In this document: in pieces, positions 46,352 through 54,087 of the stretch
Position numbering within the stretch: position 1 is the stretch's first letter
Layout of the letters: every line of letters starts with the position of its first letter
Assembly (NCBI GenBank): GCA_002483085.1
Contig: DLHF01000026.1
Coordinates: forward strand, 1-64,000
Length of the DNA stretch: 64,000 bases
Direction: 5' to 3'
DNA from: Ignavibacteria bacterium UBA7675
GTDB lineage: Bacteria; Bacteroidota; Ignavibacteria; Kapaibacteriales; UB7675
The notes under the pieces: model-generated
What the model was told of the DNA's origin: nothing
What the model saw: only the letters and a program-made list of their open reading frames with translations
The model's database searches: none
Position numbers and translations under genes: made by a program

Positions 46352-46530
46352 CCACACCGCAGACCGTAGGGATGCCCCCCGAAGACTGAAGCACACAGAG
46401 ACTTCCCTCCCACCCCACTATACATCTCCGAATACATGGTTCCCCGTTATTGCGGAGAAGTCTTGTGTTTTTGGTATATTATCATTCAGTGAAAAAATCA
46501 CGCTATTCATCTTTTTTAGTATGACAAAGA

Positions 46531-47904
46531 ATGCTTATTAGGTTTTCTATAGAGAATTTTCTGTCGTTCAAAGACAGAACTGAATTTTCGATGATAGCAG
46601 GCAGGAGCAATCTGCACAAGAATCATATTATCGCTTCCGACAATTCCGATGATATTCCGCTATTAAAGACTTCCATACTGTACGGAGCGAATGCCTCGGG
46701 AAAATCGAACTTTGTACAGGCACTTGAGTTTGCCAAGAGGTTTATTTTGCGGGGAACAAGAGCCGACAACCAACCCATAGTATTTAAGAACTTCCGATTG
46801 GACACCACAGCCATGGCCTCTCCTTCCAGAATGGAGTTTGAGATCAAACACAAAGGGCGGTGTTATGCCTATGGTTTTGTGATAGACAGCCACGAGGTCA
46901 AAGAAGAGTGGTTGTATCAGATTTTCAAGAAGAAAAAAGACCGTCTTGTGTACCAGCGCACACGTTCGGAAAGCAACCGACCGGTGTTTGACCTCTCGGG
47001 AATTCACTGCGAAACAGAAAAAGAAAAGTTGTTTCTTCAATTCACAGCCGACGGCACGCGCAGAAACCAACTGTTTATTACGGAGTGCAGGACTCGCAAC
47101 GTCAAAGACAATGTCGGAGACCTCGGCGATATTCTCAATGTCATAGACTGGTTCCAGAACTCTTTGAAGATCATATTTCCCCAGTCCAGAGCCGAGGGCA
47201 TAGAATTTGAACTTCAGGAAGATCAAAATATCCTCAAGGTTTTTCAGACACTCTTCGACCACTTCAACACAGGCATTCAGGGTATTGAATTAGTAAAGGT
47301 CGACCTGCCGGAGATAAAAGAAATACCGGAAGAGCTTAAAGAAAGGCTGCTGGCTGATATGTCGGAAAACACCAGAGCCTTGATTACGGGTCTGGACAAC
47401 ATAACCTACGCATTAAGGAAAACAGAAGAAGGCAGCATTGACGCCGTCAAGATGATGACAAAGCACAGTGTACAGGGAAGCGAAACGCCCGCACTTTTTG
47501 AGGTCGATGAAGAATCTGACGGCACACAGAGACTCATCGATTTTATCCCTGCGCTCATAGACCTGTTCCAAGGAGGTAATGTGTATGTCATTGATGAAAT
47601 AGACAGGAGTTTACACCCGAATCTCACCTACGAACTGATACAACTTTTCCTGACTACTCCACATAGAGAGAACAGCCAGCTCATCGCAACCACGCACGAG
47701 TCCAGCTTATTATCGCAAAAGCTCTTGCGCAAGGACGAGATATGGTTTGTACGGAAAGATGAAAAAGGGATATCGTCATTTTATTCACTCCAAGAATTCA
47801 AGGTACGATTCGACAAAGAAATCAGAAAAGATTATCTTTTAGGTCGCTATCGTGCCATTCCCATATTTGGGAGTCGCAGCAAACTAGACATACTCACACA
47901 TTAA
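46531..47904 (+). CDS. AbiL-type AAA ATPase (AbiLi-like, COG1106 family)
   Basis: Protein of 457 residues with an ABC/SMC-like ATPase head. FSIENFLSFKDRTEFSMIAG, Walker A GANASGKSN (52-60), a central helical insert, the signature-like DEESDGTQRLIDFIPALID, Walker B VYVIDEIDRSLHP and the TTHESSLLS switch near the end. This is the architecture of the ATPase paired with RloB-family nucleases in AbiL abortive-infection systems. An RloB-like gene follows after 12 bp. The region is visibly more AT-rich than the aro-men genes, as expected of acquired DNA. Antiviral function is inferred. Confidence 0.85.
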   Translation: MLIRFSIENFLSFKDRTEFSMIAGRSNLHKNHIIASDNSDDIPLLKTSILYGANASGKSNFVQALEFAKRFILRGTRADNQPIVFKNFRLDTTAMASPSRMEFEIKHKGRCYAYGFVIDSHEVKEEWLYQIFKKKKDRLVYQRTRSESNRPVFDLSGIHCETEKEKLFLQFTADGTRRNQLFITECRTRNVKDNVGDLGDILNVIDWFQNSLKIIFPQSRAEGIEFELQEDQNILKVFQTLFDHFNTGIQGIELVKVDLPEIKEIPEELKERLLADMSENTRALITGLDNITYALRKTEEGSIDAVKMMTKHSVQGSETPALFEVDEESDGTQRLIDFIPALIDLFQGGNVYVIDEIDRSLHPNLTYELIQLFLTTPHRENSQLIATTHESSLLSQKLLRKDEIWFVRKDEKGISSFYSLQEFKVRFDKEIRKDYLLGRYRAIPIFGSRSKLDILTH

Positions 47905-47916
47905 CATACCGACTCT

Positions 47917-48597
47917 ATGCCACGCGAGAGACGACCATTCAGGCGCATGGGCTTCAACAGAGAAATACACAATCTGTTTGTGATTGCCACAGAAGGGACA
48001 GAAACCGAGGTTTACTACTTTGAAGAACTCAAAGCGAGTGAGCTGGCAGATAGAGGTACGATGTATCTTGAAGTCATAAAAAGAAAGTCAACAGAATCAT
48101 CGAACAGTTCGCCATCAAATGTTCTACGACAATTGGACACCTTCAAAAAAGAGTACAACTTGCAAGACGGAGACGAATTATGGGTAGTAATAGACAGAGA
48201 CAAACAGAGCTGAAAACCTGATGAAATTGCCACAGTAGCACGCCTATGCTCCCAGAAAAAATACGGTTTTGCTCTGAGCAATCCGGCTATCGAAGTATGG
48301 TTTTTACTACACCGGAAAGACGTAACAGAGTATTCATCAGAAGAATACAGCAACCTATATGAGAACAAAAAGACTGGTAAAAGAACAGCAATAGAGCTTG
48401 AACTGGTAAGCCTTTGCGGTTCATACAACAAGCGAAAACCGAACATGGAACACTACATACGGCACACTTATACCGCCATAGCCAGAGCACGTGCCCTTAT
48501 GAAAAAGGACGATGAGAGGTGGCCTGATTATCTGGGGACACATATCTTTAAATTGGTGCAGAAACTCATAAAACCGGAACAGCCAAATCCCGAATAG
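47917..48597 (+). pseudogene. RloB-family TOPRIM-like nuclease (AbiLii-like), interrupted by one in-frame TGA
   Basis: The first 98 codons contain LFVIATEGTETEVYYFEEL (the TOPRIM-like glutamate) and ELWVVIDRDKQS (the DxD, residues 93-95). TGA then stands at codon 99 (48211-48213). The same frame continues open for 127 codons with KPDEIATVARLCSQKKYG and FALSNPAIEVWFLLH, the usual RloB middle and C-terminal block, to TAG 48595-48597. Homologues commonly have Trp just after DRD, so a TGG to TGA change is the simplest reading. No deletion or frameshift is present. A sequencing error, a recent mutation or programmed read-through are the options; pseudogene is the cautious label. Confidence 0.8.
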
Positions 48598-48604
48598 ATA
48601 CGCG

Positions 48605-48769
48605 GTCGGCAAGGCGGAGAGCTACCCGCTGCAAGCTACCCACACAGGTAATGATACATCCGGCATGGATGCCGTTTGCAGCCACGAAGCGAAGAAGTTC
48701 TTGCTTGAGGTCATCGCCGGGATGCAGGCGAAAGGAGTGGAGTTTTATACTACCACCCTATTCTACTAA
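48605..48769 (+). pseudogene. Possible coding remnant, no recognised family
   Basis: A 54-codon open stretch ending at TAA (48767-48769), read VGKAESYPLQATHTGNDTSG, then MDAVCSHEAKKFLLEV and FYTTTLFY. It looks protein-like but has no start codon or ribosome site; the frame is open upstream only inside the RloB gene. It overlaps the end of the convergent TOPRIM-like gene by 12 bp. It may be the C-terminal remnant of a gene removed when the island formed, or chance. Confidence 0.3.
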
Positions 48770-49219
48770 AAGAACTGATTGTAAATGCAGTACTGCTATG
48801 TTCCCATCTTGCAGTAATTGCTGAAGCGCCCTCTGAAAATTGCCGAGTTTGAAATTAATCTCTTCATGTAATCGGCTTGATATTTTCGGTAGACCATATT
48901 GCTTTACATCCATTTTATGCCGCTTGCAAACTTCCAAAAACCAGTCTTCCAATTTCGGACAAATCACAGCAACAGTGTGTAAACGGGAACGATCTTCCAA
49001 CTTTATGATTCCATATTCGCTGTTTGTTTCCGACAATTCTTTCAGGTAGATCGGCTGCGGTGACATAGGATCCTGGTCGATCATTCCCTTCATCCTATGG
49101 CTCTTACATAAACGCCTACATACGCCACCCTTGTCGTCGGAGTGAATAATATTTTTCCTCGCTACGCCCAATGTCATTGCGAGTACTTCATCAGGTTTAC
49201 ATTCAAGAAAGAGGTTCAT
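48758..49219 (-). CDS. Small TOPRIM-like protein paired with an AAA ATPase
   Basis: Protein of 153 residues. The opening NLFLECKPDEVLAMTLG carries a glutamate (Glu6), and GMIDQDP (Asp48-x-Asp50) matches the DxD of TOPRIM domains, with HSDDKGGVCRRLCK between. VAVICPKLEDWFLEVC follows. It starts inside the last 17 bp of the upstream ATPase gene, so the pair is translationally coupled. OLD-family nucleases carry an ATPase and a TOPRIM domain in one chain; here they look split. I cannot name the family, and nuclease activity is an inference. Confidence 0.65.
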   Translation of the reverse strand: MNLFLECKPDEVLAMTLGVARKNIIHSDDKGGVCRRLCKSHRMKGMIDQDPMSPQPIYLKELSETNSEYGIIKLEDRSRLHTVAVICPKLEDWFLEVCKRHKMDVKQYGLPKISSRLHEEINFKLGNFQRALQQLLQDGNIAVLHLQSVLLVE

Positions 49220-50213
49220 TACTTATAGTGAGAAATTTATCGAGATTGAAAAATATGTCAGTATTGAGGTCCAATAATTCCGACAGTTCTTCATTGGAAA
49301 GCTGGCGCAGTTTCGTCTCGTACTTTTCCATATAGGTGATAAATACAGCGAGCTCATCTATTGGTGTTTTCTCCACAAGCGAAAGCAGGAAGTACGGATT
49401 GTGCGTCACAATAAAATACTGATTACTACTCTGTAGTGCCATGAGTTCGGCAAGATACTTCGTGTAAAATGGGAATATATGCGTTTCCGGTTCTTCAAGA
49501 AGCAGCGTTGCATTCTTATTCGACTTGATGGCGGCAAGATAAAAGATAATACGCTGTAGTGTATCTGACACCGACTGATACGGATAACTTATCAGTACTC
49601 CATTGTCTTTTACCAGCTCAATTTCTCTGCTCTCTATGCGCAGGTTCAGCTTGTACCCCTTACTTTCTATGAGCTCTCTTACGAGTTCTCGTAGCTCGCC
49701 GTTGGATCGGAGAATGCTCACGAGATTGTCGCCATAAGGAGTGGACAGGAAGGAAATTTTATCAGAAGGAAAATTTTGCTGTTGATAAAATTTATAGTAG
49801 CGAAACGGCCAGTGCTCGCTGTAATCAATATTACCGGCCACTGTTCGATCTGATTCCAAAGTAAGAGCCAGCTCATTATTGAGTGCCTTACCTTCCAGTT
49901 CGGGAAGGTCGACGGTGTTGGCATCCGATACTTTTACGAGGCATTTCTCGCGCCAGAATTCAATGCTGGCAGAGTACGCTCCGGCTGCAATAGTGATCGG
50001 CTCTGCAACATTAGTATCAAAAAACAGATCGTACAGTGTTTTGTATCGCAAAACATTTCGGGCATTGGTATAGTTCAGCGAAAACACTCCCAGCGCCTCT
50101 AACAAATTCGACTTACCTGTGTTCGGTTCACCGATGAAAATATTCACCCGGCGACTCTCGAACGAGACATCTTTCAGCGACTTGAAGTTCTTGATGGAAA
50201 TAGAGCCGACCAT
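49203..50213 (-). CDS. AAA ATPase (OLD/SMC-like, AAA_21 type)
   Basis: Protein of 336 residues. It opens GSISIKNFKSLKDVSFES with Walker A GEPNTGKSN (28-36), followed by a ~200-residue middle of mixed helix and strand. The C-terminal part has the signature-like YQSVSDTLQRIIFYLAAIKS, Walker B ATLLLEEPETHIFPFY and a H-loop FIVTHNPYFLLSL. It resembles the ATPase half of OLD-type or Gabija-like nucleases and of other two-gene defence systems. The next gene, overlapping by 17 bp, supplies a TOPRIM-like protein. It begins about 120 bases left of a 21-bp perfect inverted repeat. Confidence 0.8.
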   Translation of the reverse strand: MVGSISIKNFKSLKDVSFESRRVNIFIGEPNTGKSNLLEALGVFSLNYTNARNVLRYKTLYDLFFDTNVAEPITIAAGAYSASIEFWREKCLVKVSDANTVDLPELEGKALNNELALTLESDRTVAGNIDYSEHWPFRYYKFYQQQNFPSDKISFLSTPYGDNLVSILRSNGELRELVRELIESKGYKLNLRIESREIELVKDNGVLISYPYQSVSDTLQRIIFYLAAIKSNKNATLLLEEPETHIFPFYTKYLAELMALQSSNQYFIVTHNPYFLLSLVEKTPIDELAVFITYMEKYETKLRQLSNEELSELLDLNTDIFFNLDKFLTISNEPLS

Positions 50214-50333
50214 AACAGTTCAAAAGTATTTTGCAAAATTTGAATCGGTGTACACTACAAAACAACAAAAGCAACAATGATTACATGATCAATAACAAAC
50301 GAGAACAACAACAGGCATTTATGTCGGTGACAT

Positions 50334-50381
50334 TGTATTTGCAGTAGTGACAGCGCTTGAGCTGTCACTACTGCAAATACA
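50334..50381. other. Perfect 21-bp inverted repeat
   Basis: Arms tgtatttgcagtagtgacag plus c (50334-50354) and their exact complement (50361-50381) enclose the loop gcttga. It lies between the end of the vWA gene and the ATPase gene of the second defence-like pair. No T-run follows on either strand, so it may act as a terminator without a U-tract, as a protein-binding site, or as an island boundary. The remainder of 50214-50399 shows nothing else. Confidence 0.85.
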
Positions 50382-50399
50382 GAACCACCCAAAGGCATC

Positions 50400-51494
50400 C
50401 TAAAATTTCTTCTTTCTGTTCCGCAGGTAGTCCACAAGCACGAGTTCGCCAAGGCCATTGAGCGAGGAGTAAAACGCACGCCCCTGATTAGCGCGGGTAA
50501 ATTCTTCTACAAAGTCGACGAGGTAGGCATCGCGTGCAATCATAAAGGTGCTGATCACGATATGCTCGCGGCGGCACTGCACAGCTTCGTCCAATGTTTT
50601 GTTGACAATACGCGGATCCAGCCCGAACGAATTTTTATACAGCCGCCCTGTGTCGTCGAAAATAGCAGAGGGCTTGCCGTCGGTAATCATAAATATCTGT
50701 TTGTTCAGATTGCCCCGCTGCCTGCGCAAAAGATTGCGCGCGAGTTGCAGTCCGGCACGTGTATTCGTGTGAAATGGCCCCACGCTCAGAAACGGCAACT
50801 CATTCATCGAGATAAGCTCGGCCTTGTCGCCAAAGGTGAGCACAGCAAGAAAATCTTTCGGGAATTTAGAGCGTATCAGCTCCGACAGCGCAAGAGCTAC
50901 CTGCTTTGCGGGCGTAATGCGGTCTTCGCCGTAAAGCACCATACTGTGGCTAATATCTACCATCAGCACCGTGGCGCAGCCGGTTTGGTGCTCGGATTCA
51001 TACACTTCGAGGTCGTCTTCAGACAGCGTAAAGTCGTCGATGCCCGAGCGCCTCATCGCATTAGTCACTGTCGATGTAAGATTGATATTCGTCGCAATAT
51101 CACCAAAATTCCACTTTCGGGTTTCGCTTGTTCTGTCCACGCCGCGCCCGGTGTGTGGAGTATCGTGCTGGCCCATCGACGACTTTTTCAGCGATGTAAA
51201 TATCTCGCGCAAGGCGTCCTGCCGCACCTGCTGGATGCCCTTGTCGGTAAGCGTCGGCACGTCGTCGATATCGGCGATAATGCCCATTTCACGCAGCTTC
51301 TCGATAAAGTCTTCGAGCGACATTTGTTCGTCGAACAGATTGTACTCCGCAGCGAGCTGCCGCAGCCAGTCGAGTACTTCCTGTACATCGCCACTTGTTT
51401 GTATCATCATATAGCTGAACAGCGACACGAGCTGTTGCAAGCGCTGTTCGTCTGTCTGGGATTCGGATGTCCACTTGCTATAGCGATAATGCAT
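50400..51494 (-). CDS. von Willebrand factor A (vWA) domain protein
   Basis: Protein of 364 residues. The N-terminal ~170 residues are helical and charged. The C-terminal vWA domain has the MIDAS motif VLMVDISHSMVLYGEDR (DxSxS), a Thr in HTNTRAGL and the Asp in FMITDGKPSAIFDD. Such proteins pair with MoxR-type AAA ATPases to load metals or remodel complexes, and that gene lies 9 bp upstream. A GAGGAGG ribosome site precedes ATG 51494. Client protein unknown. Confidence 0.87.
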   Translation of the reverse strand: MHYRYSKWTSESQTDEQRLQQLVSLFSYMMIQTSGDVQEVLDWLRQLAAEYNLFDEQMSLEDFIEKLREMGIIADIDDVPTLTDKGIQQVRQDALREIFTSLKKSSMGQHDTPHTGRGVDRTSETRKWNFGDIATNINLTSTVTNAMRRSGIDDFTLSEDDLEVYESEHQTGCATVLMVDISHSMVLYGEDRITPAKQVALALSELIRSKFPKDFLAVLTFGDKAELISMNELPFLSVGPFHTNTRAGLQLARNLLRRQRGNLNKQIFMITDGKPSAIFDDTGRLYKNSFGLDPRIVNKTLDEAVQCRREHIVISTFMIARDAYLVDFVEEFTRANQGRAFYSSLNGLGELVLVDYLRNRKKKF

Positions 51495-51503
51495 AAGCCC
51501 TCC

Positions 51504-53006
51504 TCAATACTCTTCCTCCACGTCCCTGCCACGTCCGGTAAAAATACTACCTACCATGTCTTTGTACAGTGTCTGGCCATTGACTTCATCTTTCGCAATT
51601 TTCGAGAACTGGTGCAGCCCATCGAGAATGAATTCCATCGTAGAAGCGAGTTGCGGGTGCGAGCCAGTAGATGCAGCCATGTACTTCCCGGCGAGTGTAC
51701 GCAGGCCGGGGACGCGGTCGAGCGCATCAAAATACTTGTTGGTAGGCATGTTGTCGGTCACTTCCACGTGATTACCGGCGTCGAACCATTGCAGGATTAT
51801 GCGGTATTCGGCATCCACACCCTGCTGCGCTTGGACGCTGCCTTTGCGGCGTTGCAGGGGATCGGGGAAATACTGCCGGAACACTTCGCGCACGGCTTTG
51901 CCTACAAGAGCTTTGCTTACTTTTAGCGCTCCTTCCTGTTCGCCTTCAAAGACTAGTTCGATCTTGCCAGTCATGCCCGGCAGGATATGCGGCAGATCGC
52001 AAATACGCGGCACAACTTCCGTTTCGCCCATCAGCAGCACGCGCCGCTCGGCATTGCTCACAAGGTTTTCCATAGCGGCAATAGTCATGCGCGCGCTCAC
52101 ACCAGACTTCTGGTCCACATATTCGCTTTTGCGCGCTTCAAAGGCGATGTGCTCCACGATCTCGCGGAAATAGTGCGGTATCACAGCCGTGCGGCCATCG
52201 CGCTCTATCCACGCTTCCTGCCCGGTAATCTCCATAGCTTCCTGCACCGAGCGCGGATAGTGTGTAATAATTTGCGAGTCGATGCGGTCCTTGAGCGGCG
52301 TAATAATATTACCGCGATTAGTATAGTCCTCGGGATTCGCTGTAAAGATAATCATCACATCCAGCGGAATCCGCACATTAAACCCGCGTATCTGTACATC
52401 CTTCTCTTCCATAATATTGAAGAGCCCTACCTGTATGCGCGGCTGAAGATCGGGCAGCTCGTTAATAGCAAAAATGCCTCGGTTCATTCGCGGAATCAGC
52501 CCGTAGTGGATCGCGCCTTCGTGCGAGTAATGCAGCCGCTGCGATGCAGCTTTAATCGGATCAATATCGCCAATAAGGTCGGCAATTGTCACGTCTGGCG
52601 TCGCTAATTTCTCGCTAAAGCGCTGCTCGCGGTGCACCCACTCAAGAGGAGTGTCGTCGCCGTATTCTATTACTAAATCGCGACCGTACTTGGAGACAGG
52701 CGAGAAAGGATTGTCGTTGAGCTCTGCACCTTTGATAATAGGCACATATTCATCTAAAAGACCGGGCAGCAAGCGCACAATACGCGTTTTTGCCTGGCCG
52801 CGCAGGCCGAGCAGCAGAATATCGTGCTTTGCCAGAATCGCATTGACAAGAGCTGGCACCACTGTTTCATCATACCCGATAATCCCGGGAAACAGCGGCT
52901 CGCTATTACGCAGTTTTGCGATGACATTCTTGCGGAGTTCGTCCTTTACCGATAGCACTACATAGCCAGAGCGCTTCAGTTCTCCCAATGTAGTTGTCTG
53001 CTGCAT
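51504..53006 (-). CDS. MoxR/BchI-type AAA+ ATPase
   Basis: Protein of 500 residues. P-loop variant LLLGLRGQAKTRIVRLL, Walker B-like GIFAINELPDLQ, a sensor 1 segment IIFTANPEDYTNRGNIITPLKDRID, and the arginine finger region typical of the magnesium chelatase and MoxR clade. The variant P-loop (GxxxxAKT, lacking the usual GK pair's first Gly position) is of the Mg-chelatase-like type. It forms an operon with the vWA protein. Likely a chaperone-type ATPase; the substrate is unknown. Start ATG 53006 reads MQQTTTLGELKRSGY. Confidence 0.87.
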   Translation of the reverse strand: MQQTTTLGELKRSGYVVLSVKDELRKNVIAKLRNSEPLFPGIIGYDETVVPALVNAILAKHDILLLGLRGQAKTRIVRLLPGLLDEYVPIIKGAELNDNPFSPVSKYGRDLVIEYGDDTPLEWVHREQRFSEKLATPDVTIADLIGDIDPIKAASQRLHYSHEGAIHYGLIPRMNRGIFAINELPDLQPRIQVGLFNIMEEKDVQIRGFNVRIPLDVMIIFTANPEDYTNRGNIITPLKDRIDSQIITHYPRSVQEAMEITGQEAWIERDGRTAVIPHYFREIVEHIAFEARKSEYVDQKSGVSARMTIAAMENLVSNAERRVLLMGETEVVPRICDLPHILPGMTGKIELVFEGEQEGALKVSKALVGKAVREVFRQYFPDPLQRRKGSVQAQQGVDAEYRIILQWFDAGNHVEVTDNMPTNKYFDALDRVPGLRTLAGKYMAASTGSHPQLASTMEFILDGLHQFSKIAKDEVNGQTLYKDMVGSIFTGRGRDVEEEY

Positions 53007-53036
53007 GAGTGTTTGCCAATTGCGACCGCCACGCGG

Positions 53037-53786
53037 TCAATGAAAATACTTTTCTTCGTGAATACGTTGTTTCGGAAATTGTGCTCGGGCCAGAATTCCC
53101 TTTACTGTTTCGATCATTTGCGGATTGCCGCAGGCGTATCCTGCTGCGTTGTCGGCCACAAAACCCAAGCTGTCGGCGTACTTCCGCACAAGGTCGTCTA
53201 CGCGGCCTGTCTCGCCCTGCCATTCGGATTCATCCCACGGACGGCTTACTGTGGGAATATAGTGCAGCCAGTCGTGTATCTGTGCTAGTTCCTGTAGTTC
53301 CCGGAGATACACTCCCAGCTCTGCCAAACGGCTTGCACCGTGTAGGATAAGGAAATCGCGGGGATTGCTGTCGCCAAGGCTCATCCGGTATATCTGATGC
53401 CGCACCATGCTGAGAAACGGAGCAATACCTGTCACCGTAGCCGCCATCACGTGCTTTTGTACGCCCGGCGCTTCGTCTACAATGAAATTGCCTACAATAC
53501 GATTCCGCATGAACACGCGCGCCCCGGGCTGTAGTTCCCATAATCTTGGCGTAAGCGCCCCGTGAGGCACCAATTCGAGAAAAAGTTCTATACACTTTTC
53601 GTGCGGAGCGGAGACTATCGAGTAAGGGCGCTGGAGCAACTTGTCGCCGTCCTGTACTACAATCGTCACGTACTGGCCGGGCTTAAATGGCGGCGGCGTC
53701 GCCGGGCAAAACCGGAATAACCCCAAATCTTCGGTAAAGTCGATCCGCTCGGTAAGCTCTGCTTCAAAAAACTTGTCGGGACTCAT
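53037..53786 (-). CDS. fpr: Ferredoxin/flavodoxin-NADP+ reductase
   Basis: FAD enzyme of 249 residues that moves electrons between NADPH and ferredoxin or flavodoxin. FAD-binding RPYSIVSAPHEKCIELF, PGQYVTIVV, and GNFIV segments; NADP-binding TGIAPFLSMVRHQ, LILHGASRLAEL and YACGNPQMIETV; C-terminal EEKYFH aromatic near the end. ATG 53786 with AAAGGG upstream is preferred over GTG 53789. It lies upstream of the MoxR/vWA pair on the same strand, with a 30-bp gap, so it may be the first gene of the operon. Confidence 0.9.
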   Translation of the reverse strand: MSPDKFFEAELTERIDFTEDLGLFRFCPATPPPFKPGQYVTIVVQDGDKLLQRPYSIVSAPHEKCIELFLELVPHGALTPRLWELQPGARVFMRNRIVGNFIVDEAPGVQKHVMAATVTGIAPFLSMVRHQIYRMSLGDSNPRDFLILHGASRLAELGVYLRELQELAQIHDWLHYIPTVSRPWDESEWQGETGRVDDLVRKYADSLGFVADNAAGYACGNPQMIETVKGILARAQFPKQRIHEEKYFH

Positions 53787-53942
53787 CACAACCCTTTCAA
53801 CATGATTTCTTCTGTTGGCTGGCGCTTAATTTATAAATTTCCGGCTTAAAAGCTACAGCCAATGCCGAAGTCTGGTCAGGAAGATAGCGCGACATCGGAA
53901 GTACAAACACCGCGTGGCCCCCCTTTCTCTGGGAAAGATGCT

Positions 53943-54053
53943 GTAGCACGGGCGTCTTCGCCCAAATGCCCGGTCGCTGTCACCGGTCGACCTCGTCCGC
54001 GCATCGTTCTTACGATAATTCCGCTGTAGCTCTGGCCAAAGGTTCTGCGCCAC
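53943..54053 (+). repeat. Dispersed composite repeat, copy I
   Basis: Forward copy: tagcacgggcgtcttcgccc, cggtcgctgtcaccggtcg, the module cgtccgcgcatcgttc with tacgataa (53995-54018), then gctgtagctctggccaaagg and ttctgcgcc. It fills much of the 301-base divergent gap between the reductase and the GT-C gene. Confidence 0.75.
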
Positions 54054-54084
54054 TTGCCGGGCGGCACAGAAGTTCATAACTTTG
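54054..54084 (+). promoter_or_regulatory. Leaderless-type promoter of the GT-C gene
   Basis: A -33-like TTG (54054-54056) and TAACTTTG (54077-54084, exact TAnnTTTG) are separated by 20 bases. ATG 54088 begins three bases after the -7 box. The transcript would start at or beside the start codon. Confidence 0.65.
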
Positions 54085-54087
54085 TGC

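Noticed and set aside
48205..48219. TGA in the RloB gene as selenocysteine or reassigned codon
   Set aside because: No SECIS-like hairpin could be made out after the TGA, RloB proteins are not selenoproteins, and TGA is an ordinary stop in menB, menF, rdgB and others here.
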